A stretch of DNA of 6,171 nucleotides from Chloroflexota bacterium. GTDB taxonomy: Bacteria > Chloroflexota > UBA6077 > CF-72. This document shows, piece after piece, positions 1 through 5,646 of the stretch. The first letter of the stretch is position 1, and every line of letters begins with the position of its first letter. The position numbers and the translations under genes are program-made. Below the pieces are notes generated by a model, which saw only the letters and a list, made by a program, of their open reading frames with translations, was not told where the DNA came from and made no database searches. The stretch spans positions 1 to 6,171 of the forward strand of contig JAFAPL010000886.1 of the NCBI GenBank assembly GCA_019247135.1, written 5' to 3'.

Positions 1-382
1 CGCGGAACATCGCCTTGAGGCCAACGTCCATGGCGCGGTCCCACGACTCCTCAGGGACGCGGGTCGCGTCGGGTCTGCCACCAACACCAACGCCGCCGAA
101 CGCGTTGTTCACCAGGATGTGGAGTGTTTGGAACCGAGCGACCGCCGCTTCGACCATGTGGCGGACGCCATCCTCCGTCCCGACATCCGACTGAAGTGCT
201 TCCGCCTGACCGCCCGCGGAGCGGATGCGCTCGACGTTCGATCGCGCCGCCTCGCCGTCGACATCCACGACGAGCACGCGCGCACCTTCCTCCGCCAGAC
301 GGCGCGCCGTGGCGCCGCCGATGCCCATTCCACCGCCGGTCACGATGGCCACGCGGTCTCTCAGACGCTGCATATCAGTCAT
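1..382 (-). CDS. SDR family NAD(P)-dependent oxidoreductase, partial (C-terminus beyond left edge)
   Basis: N-terminal 127 residues of a classical short-chain dehydrogenase/reductase, a soluble Rossmann-fold enzyme that oxidises or reduces an alcohol/carbonyl with NAD(P). Visible are the cofactor motif T-G-G-G-M-G-I-G (residues 15-22), an acidic residue at the end of strand 2 (L-V-V-D, Asp40) that in this family usually favours NAD(H), an S-D-V motif (65-67), and N-N-A-F-G-G (92-97), where NNAG is usual. The catalytic Ser-Tyr-Lys lies outside the window, so the substrate cannot be guessed. The ATG start overlaps the upstream lactonase stop by one base (TGATG), which suggests translational coupling; a second in-frame ATG lies three codons later at 373. 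No promoter-like motif or Shine-Dalgarno precedes it. Sitting behind a sugar-lactonase-like gene, it could be a sugar dehydrogenase (inference). Confidence 0.9.
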   Translation of the reverse strand, partial: MTDMQRLRDRVAIVTGGGMGIGGATARRLAEEGARVLVVDVDGEAARSNVERIRSAGGQAEALQSDVGTEDGVRHMVEAAVARFQTLHILVNNAFGGVGVGGRPDATRVPEESWDRAMDVGLKAMFR

Positions 383-1458
383 CAACGAAACAGGATGCAC
401 ACGGGCGCGCCGACCTGTGTCACCTGCCCCGTTGGCACGAGCTCGCCCGTAGCTGCGGTGATCTCGAACTGGACGATCGTGCCGCTGTTCTGGTTGGCGG
501 CGTACAGCCACTTGCCAGTTGGATCGATGGCGAAGGTGCGCGGAGTCTTGCCTTGCGTCGAGACGTGGCCGCGCGCCTCTATGTGGCCGGTCGAGGCATC
601 GATGGCGAAGCAGGCGATGCTGTCGTCTCCGCGATTCGAGACGTACACATACCGGCCGGCCGGTTCGACCAGCACCTGTGCCGTCGAGACTCGGTCGCGG
701 CTCGCGCCGGCGGGCAAGGTCGAGAGCGACTGAAGCTCGCGCATCTGGCCGGTGCTCGCGTCATAACTGAGCACGTTCAACGTCATGTCCGCTTCGCCGT
801 TCACATACACGTAGCGTCCGTTATTGAGAAAGCTGAGATGGCGCGGCGCGGCACCGGAGTGCACCTGGCCGAAGGGCGGATCATTGGGCTCGAGCACCCC
901 GCGCTGGGTATTCAGTCGGTACAGCACGACGTGGTCGATGCCTTTATCGTTGACCAGCACGCGGCGTTTTTCGGGATCGAAGGTAACGAAGTGGGCGTGT
1001 GGGCCCTGTTGGGTCGGGCCCGGACCGGAGCCGTGGTGCTGGCGAAGGTCGCTGCGCTCCTTCAGCCGGCCGTTCTCCTCGATTGGAAAAACGGCCACAC
1101 TACCGTGCTCGTGATTGGCGACGAGCAGCCAGCGGCCAGTCGAATCCGTGGTGAGGTGACAGGGCTCGCCGCCACCGGTCTTCTGTCGGTTCAGGGGCGT
1201 GAGCGCGCCGCTGTGCTGGTCGATGGCGAACGAGGCGGCCTCACCGCCATCCAGCCCAAAACCTTCGCTCACCGCGAACAGATACCGACCCGTTGGATCA
1301 AACGCGAGGAAGCTGGGGTCCATCTCGGGCGTGACCGAGCGCTGGCTGAGCTTGCCCGTGGCCGGGTCGAAATCGAACACGTAGATGCCTTCAGACCTGT
1401 TCGAGCGCGTGTACGTACCGACGTACACCAGGTTGTTCAAGGATCCAGGCGGCGCCAT
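382..1458 (-). CDS. lactonase family beta-propeller protein (6-phosphogluconolactonase Pgl/YbhE-like)
   Basis: A 358-residue protein of the seven-bladed-propeller lactonase family (cycloisomerase-2/YbhE type), which hydrolyses sugar lactones such as 6-phosphogluconolactone. Family marks are L-V-Y-V-G-T-Y-T near residue 10, repeated blade motifs of the form F-D-P-T-G-R-Y-L-F-A-V (53-63) and T-G-R-W-L-L-V-A-N (107-115), G-S-V-A-V-F-P (119-125), and P-H-A-H-F-V-T-F (153-160), the conserved His pair of this family. Length is normal. I chose the ATG at 1458 because the family's N-terminal strand follows at once and a TACCCT hexamer ends 9 nt upstream; an in-frame GTG at 1485 would add nine residues. 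No signal peptide is evident, so it is probably cytosolic. Its stop overlaps the SDR start. The exact substrate is not determinable; relatives include proteins of unknown lactone specificity. Confidence 0.93.
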   Translation of the reverse strand: MAPPGSLNNLVYVGTYTRSNRSEGIYVFDFDPATGKLSQRSVTPEMDPSFLAFDPTGRYLFAVSEGFGLDGGEAASFAIDQHSGALTPLNRQKTGGGEPCHLTTDSTGRWLLVANHEHGSVAVFPIEENGRLKERSDLRQHHGSGPGPTQQGPHAHFVTFDPEKRRVLVNDKGIDHVVLYRLNTQRGVLEPNDPPFGQVHSGAAPRHLSFLNNGRYVYVNGEADMTLNVLSYDASTGQMRELQSLSTLPAGASRDRVSTAQVLVEPAGRYVYVSNRGDDSIACFAIDASTGHIEARGHVSTQGKTPRTFAIDPTGKWLYAANQNSGTIVQFEITAATGELVPTGQVTQVGAPVCILFR

Positions 1459-1467
1459 GTGCGTCCA

Positions 1468-1473
1468 AGGGTA
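1468..1473 (-). promoter_or_regulatory. putative -10 element (TACCCT) for the lactonase-SDR unit
   Basis: On the minus strand TACCCT ends 9 nt before the preferred ATG of the lactonase. A sigma-70-type -10 at this distance would put the transcript start at or within a few bases of the start codon, giving a leaderless mRNA. No convincing -35 is visible 16-18 nt further upstream. The same hexamer type precedes other first genes in the window. Confidence 0.45.
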
Positions 1474-1545
1474 GCCGCTCGTCACGCGTGCACGTCCGGT
1501 CTAGCGTCTGCCGTCTTGCGCGGCGACGGGCAGCATCCGCGCCAG

Positions 1546-1551
1546 TACACT
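1546..1551 (+). promoter_or_regulatory. putative -10 element (TACACT) for the alpha/beta hydrolase
   Basis: TACACT lies 8 nt upstream of the hydrolase ATG at 1560 with no Shine-Dalgarno between them, the geometry expected of a leaderless transcript. A TTGCGC at 1516-1521 is 24 nt upstream, too far for a standard -35. It shares the divergent intergenic region with the lactonase -10. Confidence 0.45.
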
Positions 1552-1559
1552 CCCTGGCG

Positions 1560-2390
1560 ATGACACGTGTCGATCTGGACGTCGCGGCAGTCGAATTTCT
1601 GGACTTGCCGGGCTTTCGCATGGCGTATCGCCAGTGGGGCCCAGCCGATTCCGACACAGCAACCGTGCTCGTGCATGGCATCACCAGCTCGTCCCTGAGC
1701 TGGATTCGCGTCGCACCCGATCTGGCCCACGACGGCGCGCGTGTGATCGCGGTCGATCTGAAAGGCCACGGCGACTCAGGTCGCCCAGCGACTGGCTACC
1801 GGCTCGAAAATCAGGCCGACGACGTCATCGCTCTGTGCCGGCACCTCGGCCTCCGCTCGATCCTCTTGATCGGCCACTCGTGGGGCGGTGTCATCAGTCT
1901 GATCATCGGCGCGCGCAACGTGCTGCCGATCCACCACCTGGTGCTGGAGGATCCGGCCATCAACGTACGGGGTGGTGACCCGGAGCAAGGCCGTCAGGCT
2001 ATGGAGATGTACACGAGCTCGGTCGGACTCAGCCGTGAGGACGCGGAGGCGCGTGTGCGCGCGAACGTCGCACCCGGCTGGACCGAACAGGACATCCTGG
2101 GCAAGATCGACGCGTCGGTCAAAGGGAGCCCGGAGTCGGTGCGCGCCGTCTTTTCCGAGAATGGCGGATGGGACGAGACGAGTCGCCTGGCCGAGCTACA
2201 GATGCCGACGATGCTGATTCGCGCGGAGGTCGCGAACGGTGGGATCGTCAACGAGGCCACGGTCGCCGCGGCCGAGCGCAATCCGCAGGTCAAGGTTGTC
2301 ACCGTGCCCGGCGCGGACCACAACATCCACCGCGGCCAGTACGACGCGTTCATGCGCAGCCTGCGCGACTTTTGCCCGGTCAAGCGGTAA
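1560..2390 (+). CDS. alpha/beta fold hydrolase
   Basis: A 276-residue alpha/beta hydrolase of about the usual length for the family. The oxyanion-hole strand ends V-L-V-H-G-I-T (36-42), the nucleophile elbow is G-H-S-W-G-G (105-110, Ser107), and the catalytic histidine is in P-G-A-D-H-N-I-H (His254). The acid is less clear: Glu223 in L-I-R-A-E sits where many relatives carry Asp, while Asp131 in L-V-L-E-D-P is the alternative position. No signal peptide or membrane segment is seen, so it is probably a cytosolic esterase, lactonase, epoxide hydrolase or C-C hydrolase; the sequence alone does not decide. The ATG at 1560 was chosen because the fold begins soon after and a TACACT -10 lies 8 nt upstream. 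A GTG at 1488 would add an arginine-rich 24-residue stretch without family character. It is divergent from the lactonase and convergent with the DHFR-like gene, overlapping it by 11 nt. Confidence 0.92.
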   Translation: MTRVDLDVAAVEFLDLPGFRMAYRQWGPADSDTATVLVHGITSSSLSWIRVAPDLAHDGARVIAVDLKGHGDSGRPATGYRLENQADDVIALCRHLGLRSILLIGHSWGGVISLIIGARNVLPIHHLVLEDPAINVRGGDPEQGRQAMEMYTSSVGLSREDAEARVRANVAPGWTEQDILGKIDASVKGSPESVRAVFSENGGWDETSRLAELQMPTMLIRAEVANGGIVNEATVAAAERNPQVKVVTVPGADHNIHRGQYDAFMRSLRDFCPVKR

Positions 2391-2940
2391 CGGCGTACCG
2401 CAACAGGACGTTGCCGTTCTTGAAGGTACGGCTTTCGAGCAGATTGAGCTTGAGCTGGCCGTCGATGCCCTGAAACAACGGCGTGCCACGTTCCAGCACG
2501 ATCGGACTGAGCAAGAGGCGGTGTTCGTCCACCAGGCCGAGCTTCGTTAGGGAGCCCAGAAGATTCGCGCTGCCAAAAACGGCGACGTCTTTGTCCGACT
2601 CCTTCTTCAAGCGCGTGATCTCATCAGCCAGGTTGTTGGCAATCACGCGCGTGTTGCTCCAGTCGGCCCGCTCGAGGGTGCTGGACACCACGATTTTCGG
2701 CATAGCATTCATCATGCGCGCGATCTGCGGGTCGTCCTGGATGCCTTCCGGTGACGGCCAGTACGCGGCCATGCCCTCGTAGGTGGTGCGGCCGAAAATC
2801 AGGGCACCGATGGTCTCCAATTGGGCGATGGCGAAGTCGTTGAACTCCTGGTCGACGGTGTGCCACTCGATGCTCCATGGCGTCGGGCCTTCGAACAGAC
2901 CGTTGAGCGTGATCATGTTGAACGAATAGAGTTTAGCCAT
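2380..2940 (-). CDS. dihydrofolate reductase family protein (RibD C-terminal domain)
   Basis: A 186-residue single-domain protein of the RibD C-terminal/dihydrofolate-reductase-like superfamily, related to the YyaP/YwjB group. Such proteins bind NADPH, but most free-standing members have no assigned substrate. Visible marks are the first strand M-I-T-L-N-G-L-F-E-G (9-18), G-R-T-T-Y-E (50-55), K-I-V-V-S-S-T-L (82-89), the nucleotide-binding F-G-S-A-N-L (122-127) and D-E-H-R-L-L-L-S-P-I-V-L followed by G-T-P-L-F (138-156). Length matches the family. The ATG at 2940 (MAKLYSF) is the natural start; a TTG at 2976 lies in the proposed -35 and would add a non-conserved dozen residues. The gene has its own promoter-like region and follows DUF4432 on the same strand after 48 nt. 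There is no evidence that it acts in folate or riboflavin synthesis. Confidence 0.92.
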   Translation of the reverse strand: MAKLYSFNMITLNGLFEGPTPWSIEWHTVDQEFNDFAIAQLETIGALIFGRTTYEGMAAYWPSPEGIQDDPQIARMMNAMPKIVVSSTLERADWSNTRVIANNLADEITRLKKESDKDVAVFGSANLLGSLTKLGLVDEHRLLLSPIVLERGTPLFQGIDGQLKLNLLESRTFKNGNVLLRYAVTA

Positions 2941-2956
2941 GCGGTTATTTAGCCAT
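2932..2956 (-). repeat. 9-bp direct repeat ATGGCTAAA at the DHFR-like start
   Basis: ATGGCTAAA occurs twice on the minus strand, 7 nt apart. The downstream copy (2932-2940) is the start of the gene (Met-Ala-Lys). The upstream copy (2948-2956) runs into TAA, giving a three-codon frame Met-Ala-Lys-stop, and it supplies most of the proposed -10 element. Confidence 0.6.
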
Positions 2957-2976
2957 ATGGTGTAGTAGGGGTGCAA
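2947..2976 (-). promoter_or_regulatory. putative promoter (-35 TTGCAC, 18 nt, -10 CTAAAT) for the DHFR-like gene
   Basis: On the minus strand TTGCAC (2971-2976) is followed by an 18-nt spacer and CTAAAT (2947-2952), which ends 6 nt before the ATG at 2940. This is the only place in the window with a recognisable -35/-10 pair, and again it leaves essentially no 5' leader. The spacer contains the 8-bp palindrome CCATATGG (2953-2960). The stretch is noticeably more AT-rich than its surroundings. Confidence 0.45.
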
Positions 2977-2988
2977 GGGGCGCCGGCT

Positions 2989-4020
2989 TCAGGCGGTCAG
3001 CACGCCAATCTCCAGCCTGTACGCCCGTCGCTGGCCCACTTCGAGGAACTGCAGCGTGCCCCGCGTCCGATCATCCGCCCGTCCACGCCCAAAGCAGTTC
3101 GCCGGCTCGATGCCTGCCACGTATGTACCGTGTCCGAGCTGTTTCCACTGCCACAAGAACGGCAACTGCTCAGGACGCTGCTTGACGTACAGCCCCAGGC
3201 CCAGGCGGCGGTTCAGCAAGGTGGTCTGCGCCCAACCGTCCGCATCAGGTCGCGGTCGATGCACCATGACCGTCGCGCTCCAGTTCGCTTGTGGTGGACC
3301 GTATCGCGGCCAATCAGACCGCGCATACGCGAACTCCTCCGTCATGGGTTCGATCTGATCCGCGGAAGAGATCAGCTCACTCCCATCGTCCAGGATGGGG
3401 AAGCCAGCATTGACGTGGTACGCCAGCATATGCGGCACGCTGGCGTGGCCCAGGTTCTCGACCGTGTCGTCGATGAAGAGCCGACTCTCACCCAGTCGCG
3501 CCCACACGCGCCGCGTCAGTCGGACGTCTTCGCCGAAGACGACCGTTTCGCGCGTGCGTCCCTGAGCCCACATCACGTACTCGTCTTCGGACTGCCACTC
3601 TCCGTCCACGTGGACGTTGCGCGCCGGCAGGTACGACGCTCGGCCGTGTAACGGCAAGGCCTGGCCCTCGTCGGTCGACGGCCATCCGGCCGTGGTGAGA
3701 CCGCACGTGACCATCAGCCCGCCCGGAAAACCGCGCAGCCAGCCTTCACCTTCCGGCTCGTAGAACGCCGACCCCACCTCGCCCGTCGCGGATCGCCAGC
3801 ACAGCGGCATGCCACGGTACTCGGCGAAGCCCAGGTCCATGCCGCGACCAGGCAGCACCGTGAACCCAAAGCCAGTGCCGGTGCGAAGTTCGGCAACTGT
3901 GACGCCGGCCTCTGGTCCCTCGGCAAACGCGAGCAGGCGCGCACCGCCAACTTGACTGACGTCGCCGATGTGCTCCAGAAGCTGCGTTCGAGTCCAGCGG
4001 CGTCCGAAGAGCTCGACCAT
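2989..4020 (-). CDS. DUF4432 family protein (aldose 1-epimerase / galactose mutarotase-like)
   Basis: A 343-residue protein resembling the DUF4432 family, which shares the galactose-mutarotase beta-sandwich that binds free sugars and often catalyses anomer interconversion. Visible marks are an N-terminal L-F-G-R-R-W-T-R (4-11), G-D-V-S-Q-V-G-G (19-26), V-L-P-G-R-G-M-D-L-G (55-64), G-F-P-G-G-L-M-V-T-C-G-L (97-108), P-L-H-G-R-A-S (123-129), M-L-A-Y-H-V-N-A-G-F-P (198-208) and a C-terminal G-I-E-P-A-N. The histidines in the LHGR and YHVN motifs are the likely sugar-binding residues by analogy with aldose epimerases. The ATG at 4020 matches the usual family start, and a TACCCT lies 7 nt upstream. 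Longer in-frame extension to 4182 is Cys/Arg-rich, has no family character and runs into the divergent gene. No signal peptide is evident. The specific sugar is unknown. Confidence 0.92.
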   Translation of the reverse strand: MVELFGRRWTRTQLLEHIGDVSQVGGARLLAFAEGPEAGVTVAELRTGTGFGFTVLPGRGMDLGFAEYRGMPLCWRSATGEVGSAFYEPEGEGWLRGFPGGLMVTCGLTTAGWPSTDEGQALPLHGRASYLPARNVHVDGEWQSEDEYVMWAQGRTRETVVFGEDVRLTRRVWARLGESRLFIDDTVENLGHASVPHMLAYHVNAGFPILDDGSELISSADQIEPMTEEFAYARSDWPRYGPPQANWSATVMVHRPRPDADGWAQTTLLNRRLGLGLYVKQRPEQLPFLWQWKQLGHGTYVAGIEPANCFGRGRADDRTRGTLQFLEVGQRRAYRLEIGVLTA

Positions 4021-4027
4021 GCGGCGC

Positions 4028-4033
4028 AGGGTA
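4028..4033 (-). promoter_or_regulatory. putative -10 element (TACCCT) for DUF4432
   Basis: On the minus strand TACCCT ends 7 nt before the ATG at 4020, with no Shine-Dalgarno between, so a leaderless transcript is likely. It is the same hexamer as the one before the lactonase. No good -35 is visible. Confidence 0.45.
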
Positions 4034-4059
4034 TCGGGCAACGGTCGCCCGGACGCGCA

Positions 4060-4065
4060 TACTCT
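4060..4065 (+). promoter_or_regulatory. putative -10 element (TACTCT) for the 29-codon ORF and DUF4126
   Basis: TACTCT lies 8 nt upstream of an ATG at 4074, on the plus strand, back to back with the DUF4432 promoter. If used, transcription would start near 4072-4074, giving a leaderless start for the short ORF and a leader of about 70 nt before the preferred DUF4126 start at 4147. Confidence 0.4.
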
Positions 4066-4073
4066 TGTTTGAG

Positions 4074-4163
4074 ATGAGAGCGCGTGCAGGCTCCAGCAGC
4101 ACGGACACCGCTGGCCGTGGCGGTGCTTCCTCGAGAGGACATACCGGTGGCAGCAGCTTCTGA
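4074..4163 (+). CDS. possible 29-residue leader ORF upstream of and overlapping DUF4126
   Basis: ATG at 4074 to TGA at 4161-4163, 29 residues rich in Ser, Gly and Arg, with no recognised domain. The reasons to list it are its position exactly 8 nt behind a TACTCT hexamer, as for full-size genes in this window, and its end 17 nt inside the DUF4126 frame, which would allow translational coupling. It could also be a remnant of the true DUF4126 N-terminus separated by a one-base change, or simply chance. No conservation evidence is available. Confidence 0.3.
   Translation: MRARAGSSSTDTAGRGGASSRGHTGGSSF
4133..4139 (+). promoter_or_regulatory. Shine-Dalgarno-like site (GAGAGGA) deciding the DUF4126 start
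   Basis: GAGAGGA ends 7 nt before the GTG at 4147 and is the clearest ribosome-binding site seen in the window. It favours that GTG over the in-frame GTG at 4084, which has only a weak purine run ahead of it and would lie within about a dozen bases of the presumed transcript start. Confidence 0.5.
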
Positions 4164-4662
4164 ACCGACGGGAGACCTTCACCCGGCCCCCGACACCGAG
4201 CTGGATCTCGCGCGTACGTTCGCGTTCGGTGTCACCGGCGGACTGCGCTCGATGATGCCCTTCGCCCTGCTTTCAGGTCAGCTCGAACGCGAAGGGGCAG
4301 ACATCGCCGACGGCGGCTGGGCGCTCGATGCACTGGCCTCACCGTGGGCGGTGGTTGCGCTCTCGGCCATGGCGGTGGGCGAGGTCATCGCCGACAAGCT
4401 GCCAAATACTCCGAGTCGACTGGCGCCTCCCGCTCTGGCCGGCCGAGTCATCATCGGAGGTACGGCGTGTGCCGTTGCCAGCCTGGCTCAGGGGCGCCGC
4501 TCTGATATCGGTGCTCTGGTCGGCTCGGTGGGCGTGATCGCCGGCTCGGTCCTGGGCTACGCCTGGCGCACACAGGTGCCACTGCCGTTGCCGGCGCTGC
4601 CGCGGGCGCTGGCCGAGGACGGGTTGGCGGTCATGCTCGGCCGCTGGGCGCTTCAGCACTGA
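4147..4662 (+). CDS. DUF4126 family membrane protein
   Basis: A 171-residue integral membrane protein resembling the DUF4126 family, whose function is unknown. Family marks are G-G-L-R-S-M-M-P (31-38) at the first helix, V-G-E-V-I-A-D-K-L-P-N-T-P-S-R (77-91), P-P-A-L-A-G-R (94-100), and a glycine-rich pair of helices from G-R-V-I-I-G-G-T to G-V-I-A-G-S-V-L-G-Y (about 99-138). Hydrophobic segments are near 22-43, 66-82, 99-114 and 120-140; the N-terminal 20 residues are polar. GTG at 4147 was chosen for the GAGAGGA site; the alternative GTG at 4084 would add 21 residues and give 192. It is divergent from DUF4432, and its last 32 nt overlap the NAT 3' end on the other strand. Nothing in the context indicates a role. 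Confidence 0.87.
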   Translation: MAAASEPTGDLHPAPDTELDLARTFAFGVTGGLRSMMPFALLSGQLEREGADIADGGWALDALASPWAVVALSAMAVGEVIADKLPNTPSRLAPPALAGRVIIGGTACAVASLAQGRRSDIGALVGSVGVIAGSVLGYAWRTQVPLPLPALPRALAEDGLAVMLGRWALQH

Positions 4663-5455
4663 GGCGCGCCGCCAACGCCGCTCGCGCGGCATCGATCGGC
4701 AGCGCCGGAACTCCGAACATATCGGCGGCTACCGCTCGATACTCGGACGCATCTGCCAACTGGCGCACCATCTTGCCGTCGCGCGTGAATTGACGCAGCT
4801 CCGCGTCGCGCAGTGACCAGACGTGGTCATCGGTACACCGTACGAGCACCAGGTTGTCGACGACCCAACTCCGGCCGATCGTATGGTGCAGCTGATACGC
4901 CGTTTCCTGGGTGCGTTCATCAGCGTGCGTGAGCGTGTACTCCGCAAATGGTTGCCAGTTCCCGTCGATAAAGCGATCCTGCCACGTGACAGTTGCGGCG
5001 GTCGGCCGAAACCGATACGCCAATCCAGCACGCCGGATTTCCACGGTCTGCTCGAGCGGAATCGGCTCGCTGAATGGCGCTCCATTGCCGGCGTCCACGA
5101 GGTAGTGACGTCCATCGAGCTCGACCAGGTTCGCCTGGTGCGAGCCGGGAAAACCGATCCGCGCGAGCACCGGAAAAGTCGAATAGCCAAGTGCTCGGAG
5201 CAGCCTGTCGAGCATGAGCGTGACCTCGAAGCACACGCCGCCGCCGCGCCGGGCGATCCACGTCTCCAGAATCTGCTCCGAGTCGAGTGGCGGTACCGGT
5301 CCATGTGGAGTCTCGGACCGTCGCAAGATGGAGGAGATGCTCTCGAACGGAACTTTCTCAACGTGGGCTCGCGTGATCTCGGTCAACGCGGCGAGGCTCG
5401 GCTCCCGTCGCTCGAGGTGGAGCAGGCCCAGATAGCGTGCGGCCCAGTCGTGCAT
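4631..5455 (-). CDS. arylamine N-acetyltransferase (NAT) family protein
   Basis: A 274-residue arylamine N-acetyltransferase, a cytosolic enzyme that moves an acyl group from acyl-CoA to arylamines, hydrazines or a pathway-specific amine through a Cys-His-Asp triad. The triad is visible: Cys75 in R-G-G-G-V-C-F-E, His106 in G-S-H-Q-A-N-L-V and Asp121 in Y-L-V-D-A-G-N-G. The N-terminal Y-L-G-L-L-H-L (8-14) and H-V-E-K-V-P-F-E-S-I (31-40) match the family's first helices. The His-Asp interval of 15 equals that of the Salmonella enzyme (107/122), but Cys-His is 31 against 38, so an intervening loop is shorter. ATG 5455 fits the family start; an in-frame TTG at 5470 overlaps the upstream small ORF stop as TTGA and would add five residues. 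No promoter motif is seen directly upstream, so it is probably read from the membrane-protein promoter. Confidence 0.92.
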   Translation of the reverse strand: MHDWAARYLGLLHLERREPSLAALTEITRAHVEKVPFESISSILRRSETPHGPVPPLDSEQILETWIARRGGGVCFEVTLMLDRLLRALGYSTFPVLARIGFPGSHQANLVELDGRHYLVDAGNGAPFSEPIPLEQTVEIRRAGLAYRFRPTAATVTWQDRFIDGNWQPFAEYTLTHADERTQETAYQLHHTIGRSWVVDNLVLVRCTDDHVWSLRDAELRQFTRDGKMVRQLADASEYRAVAADMFGVPALPIDAARAALAARLSAEAPSGRA

Positions 5456-5466
5456 GTCAGCCGGCG

Positions 5467-5646
5467 TCAACGCGGCAACCCGCTACAGCGTGATCGGTTC
5501 CGATACGGCTTCACTGCAGGAGTCGCAGCCGGCGCGACTGGTCGTCGAGCATGTGATGCGAGCCTGCGTGGAGCGGTGAGTGTGGGTGTACCGAACAGCA
5601 ACAAGCACACCAGTACGACCACTACGAGGTTCTGGCGCGGCGTCAC
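5467..5646 (-). CDS. hypothetical 59-residue cationic peptide with N-terminal hydrophobic segment
   Basis: A GTG-started small ORF filling the gap between the membrane-protein gene and NAT. Residues 7-18 form an uninterrupted hydrophobic core (N-L-V-V-V-V-L-V-C-L-L-L-F onward), a likely signal peptide or single membrane anchor. The remaining roughly 34 residues hold ten Arg/Lys/His-type basic residues or more, five or six prolines, one further Cys near the C-terminus and no acidic residue. The GTG overlaps the preceding stop as GTGA, and its TGA overlaps a TTG of NAT as TTGA, the packing of an operon. There is no Shine-Dalgarno, and third-position GC in the second half looks lower than in NAT, which argues for caution. 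I recognise no family. It could be a secreted cationic peptide, a small anchored subunit or a chance frame. Confidence 0.42.
   Translation of the reverse strand: MTPRQNLVVVVLVCLLLFGTPTLTAPRRLASHARRPVAPAATPAVKPYRNRSRCSGLPR

Noticed and set aside
1488..1559. N-terminal extension of the hydrolase from GTG 1488.
   Set aside because: The extension is Arg/Ala-rich, lies over the putative -10, and family character begins only after ATG 1560.
124..1563. A 479-codon open frame on the plus strand antisense to the SDR and lactonase.
   Set aside because: It has no family motifs and is rich in Arg/His/Ala as expected of a shadow frame; both genes beneath it have clear domains on the minus strand.
2978..2998. 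Hairpin at the DUF4432 3' end as an intrinsic terminator.
   Set aside because: Only a short CGCC/GGCG stem with no T-run follows, so a terminator is not supported.
2971..3651. A 226-codon plus-strand frame antisense to DUF4432.
   Set aside because: It lies wholly under a well-supported gene and has no motif of its own.
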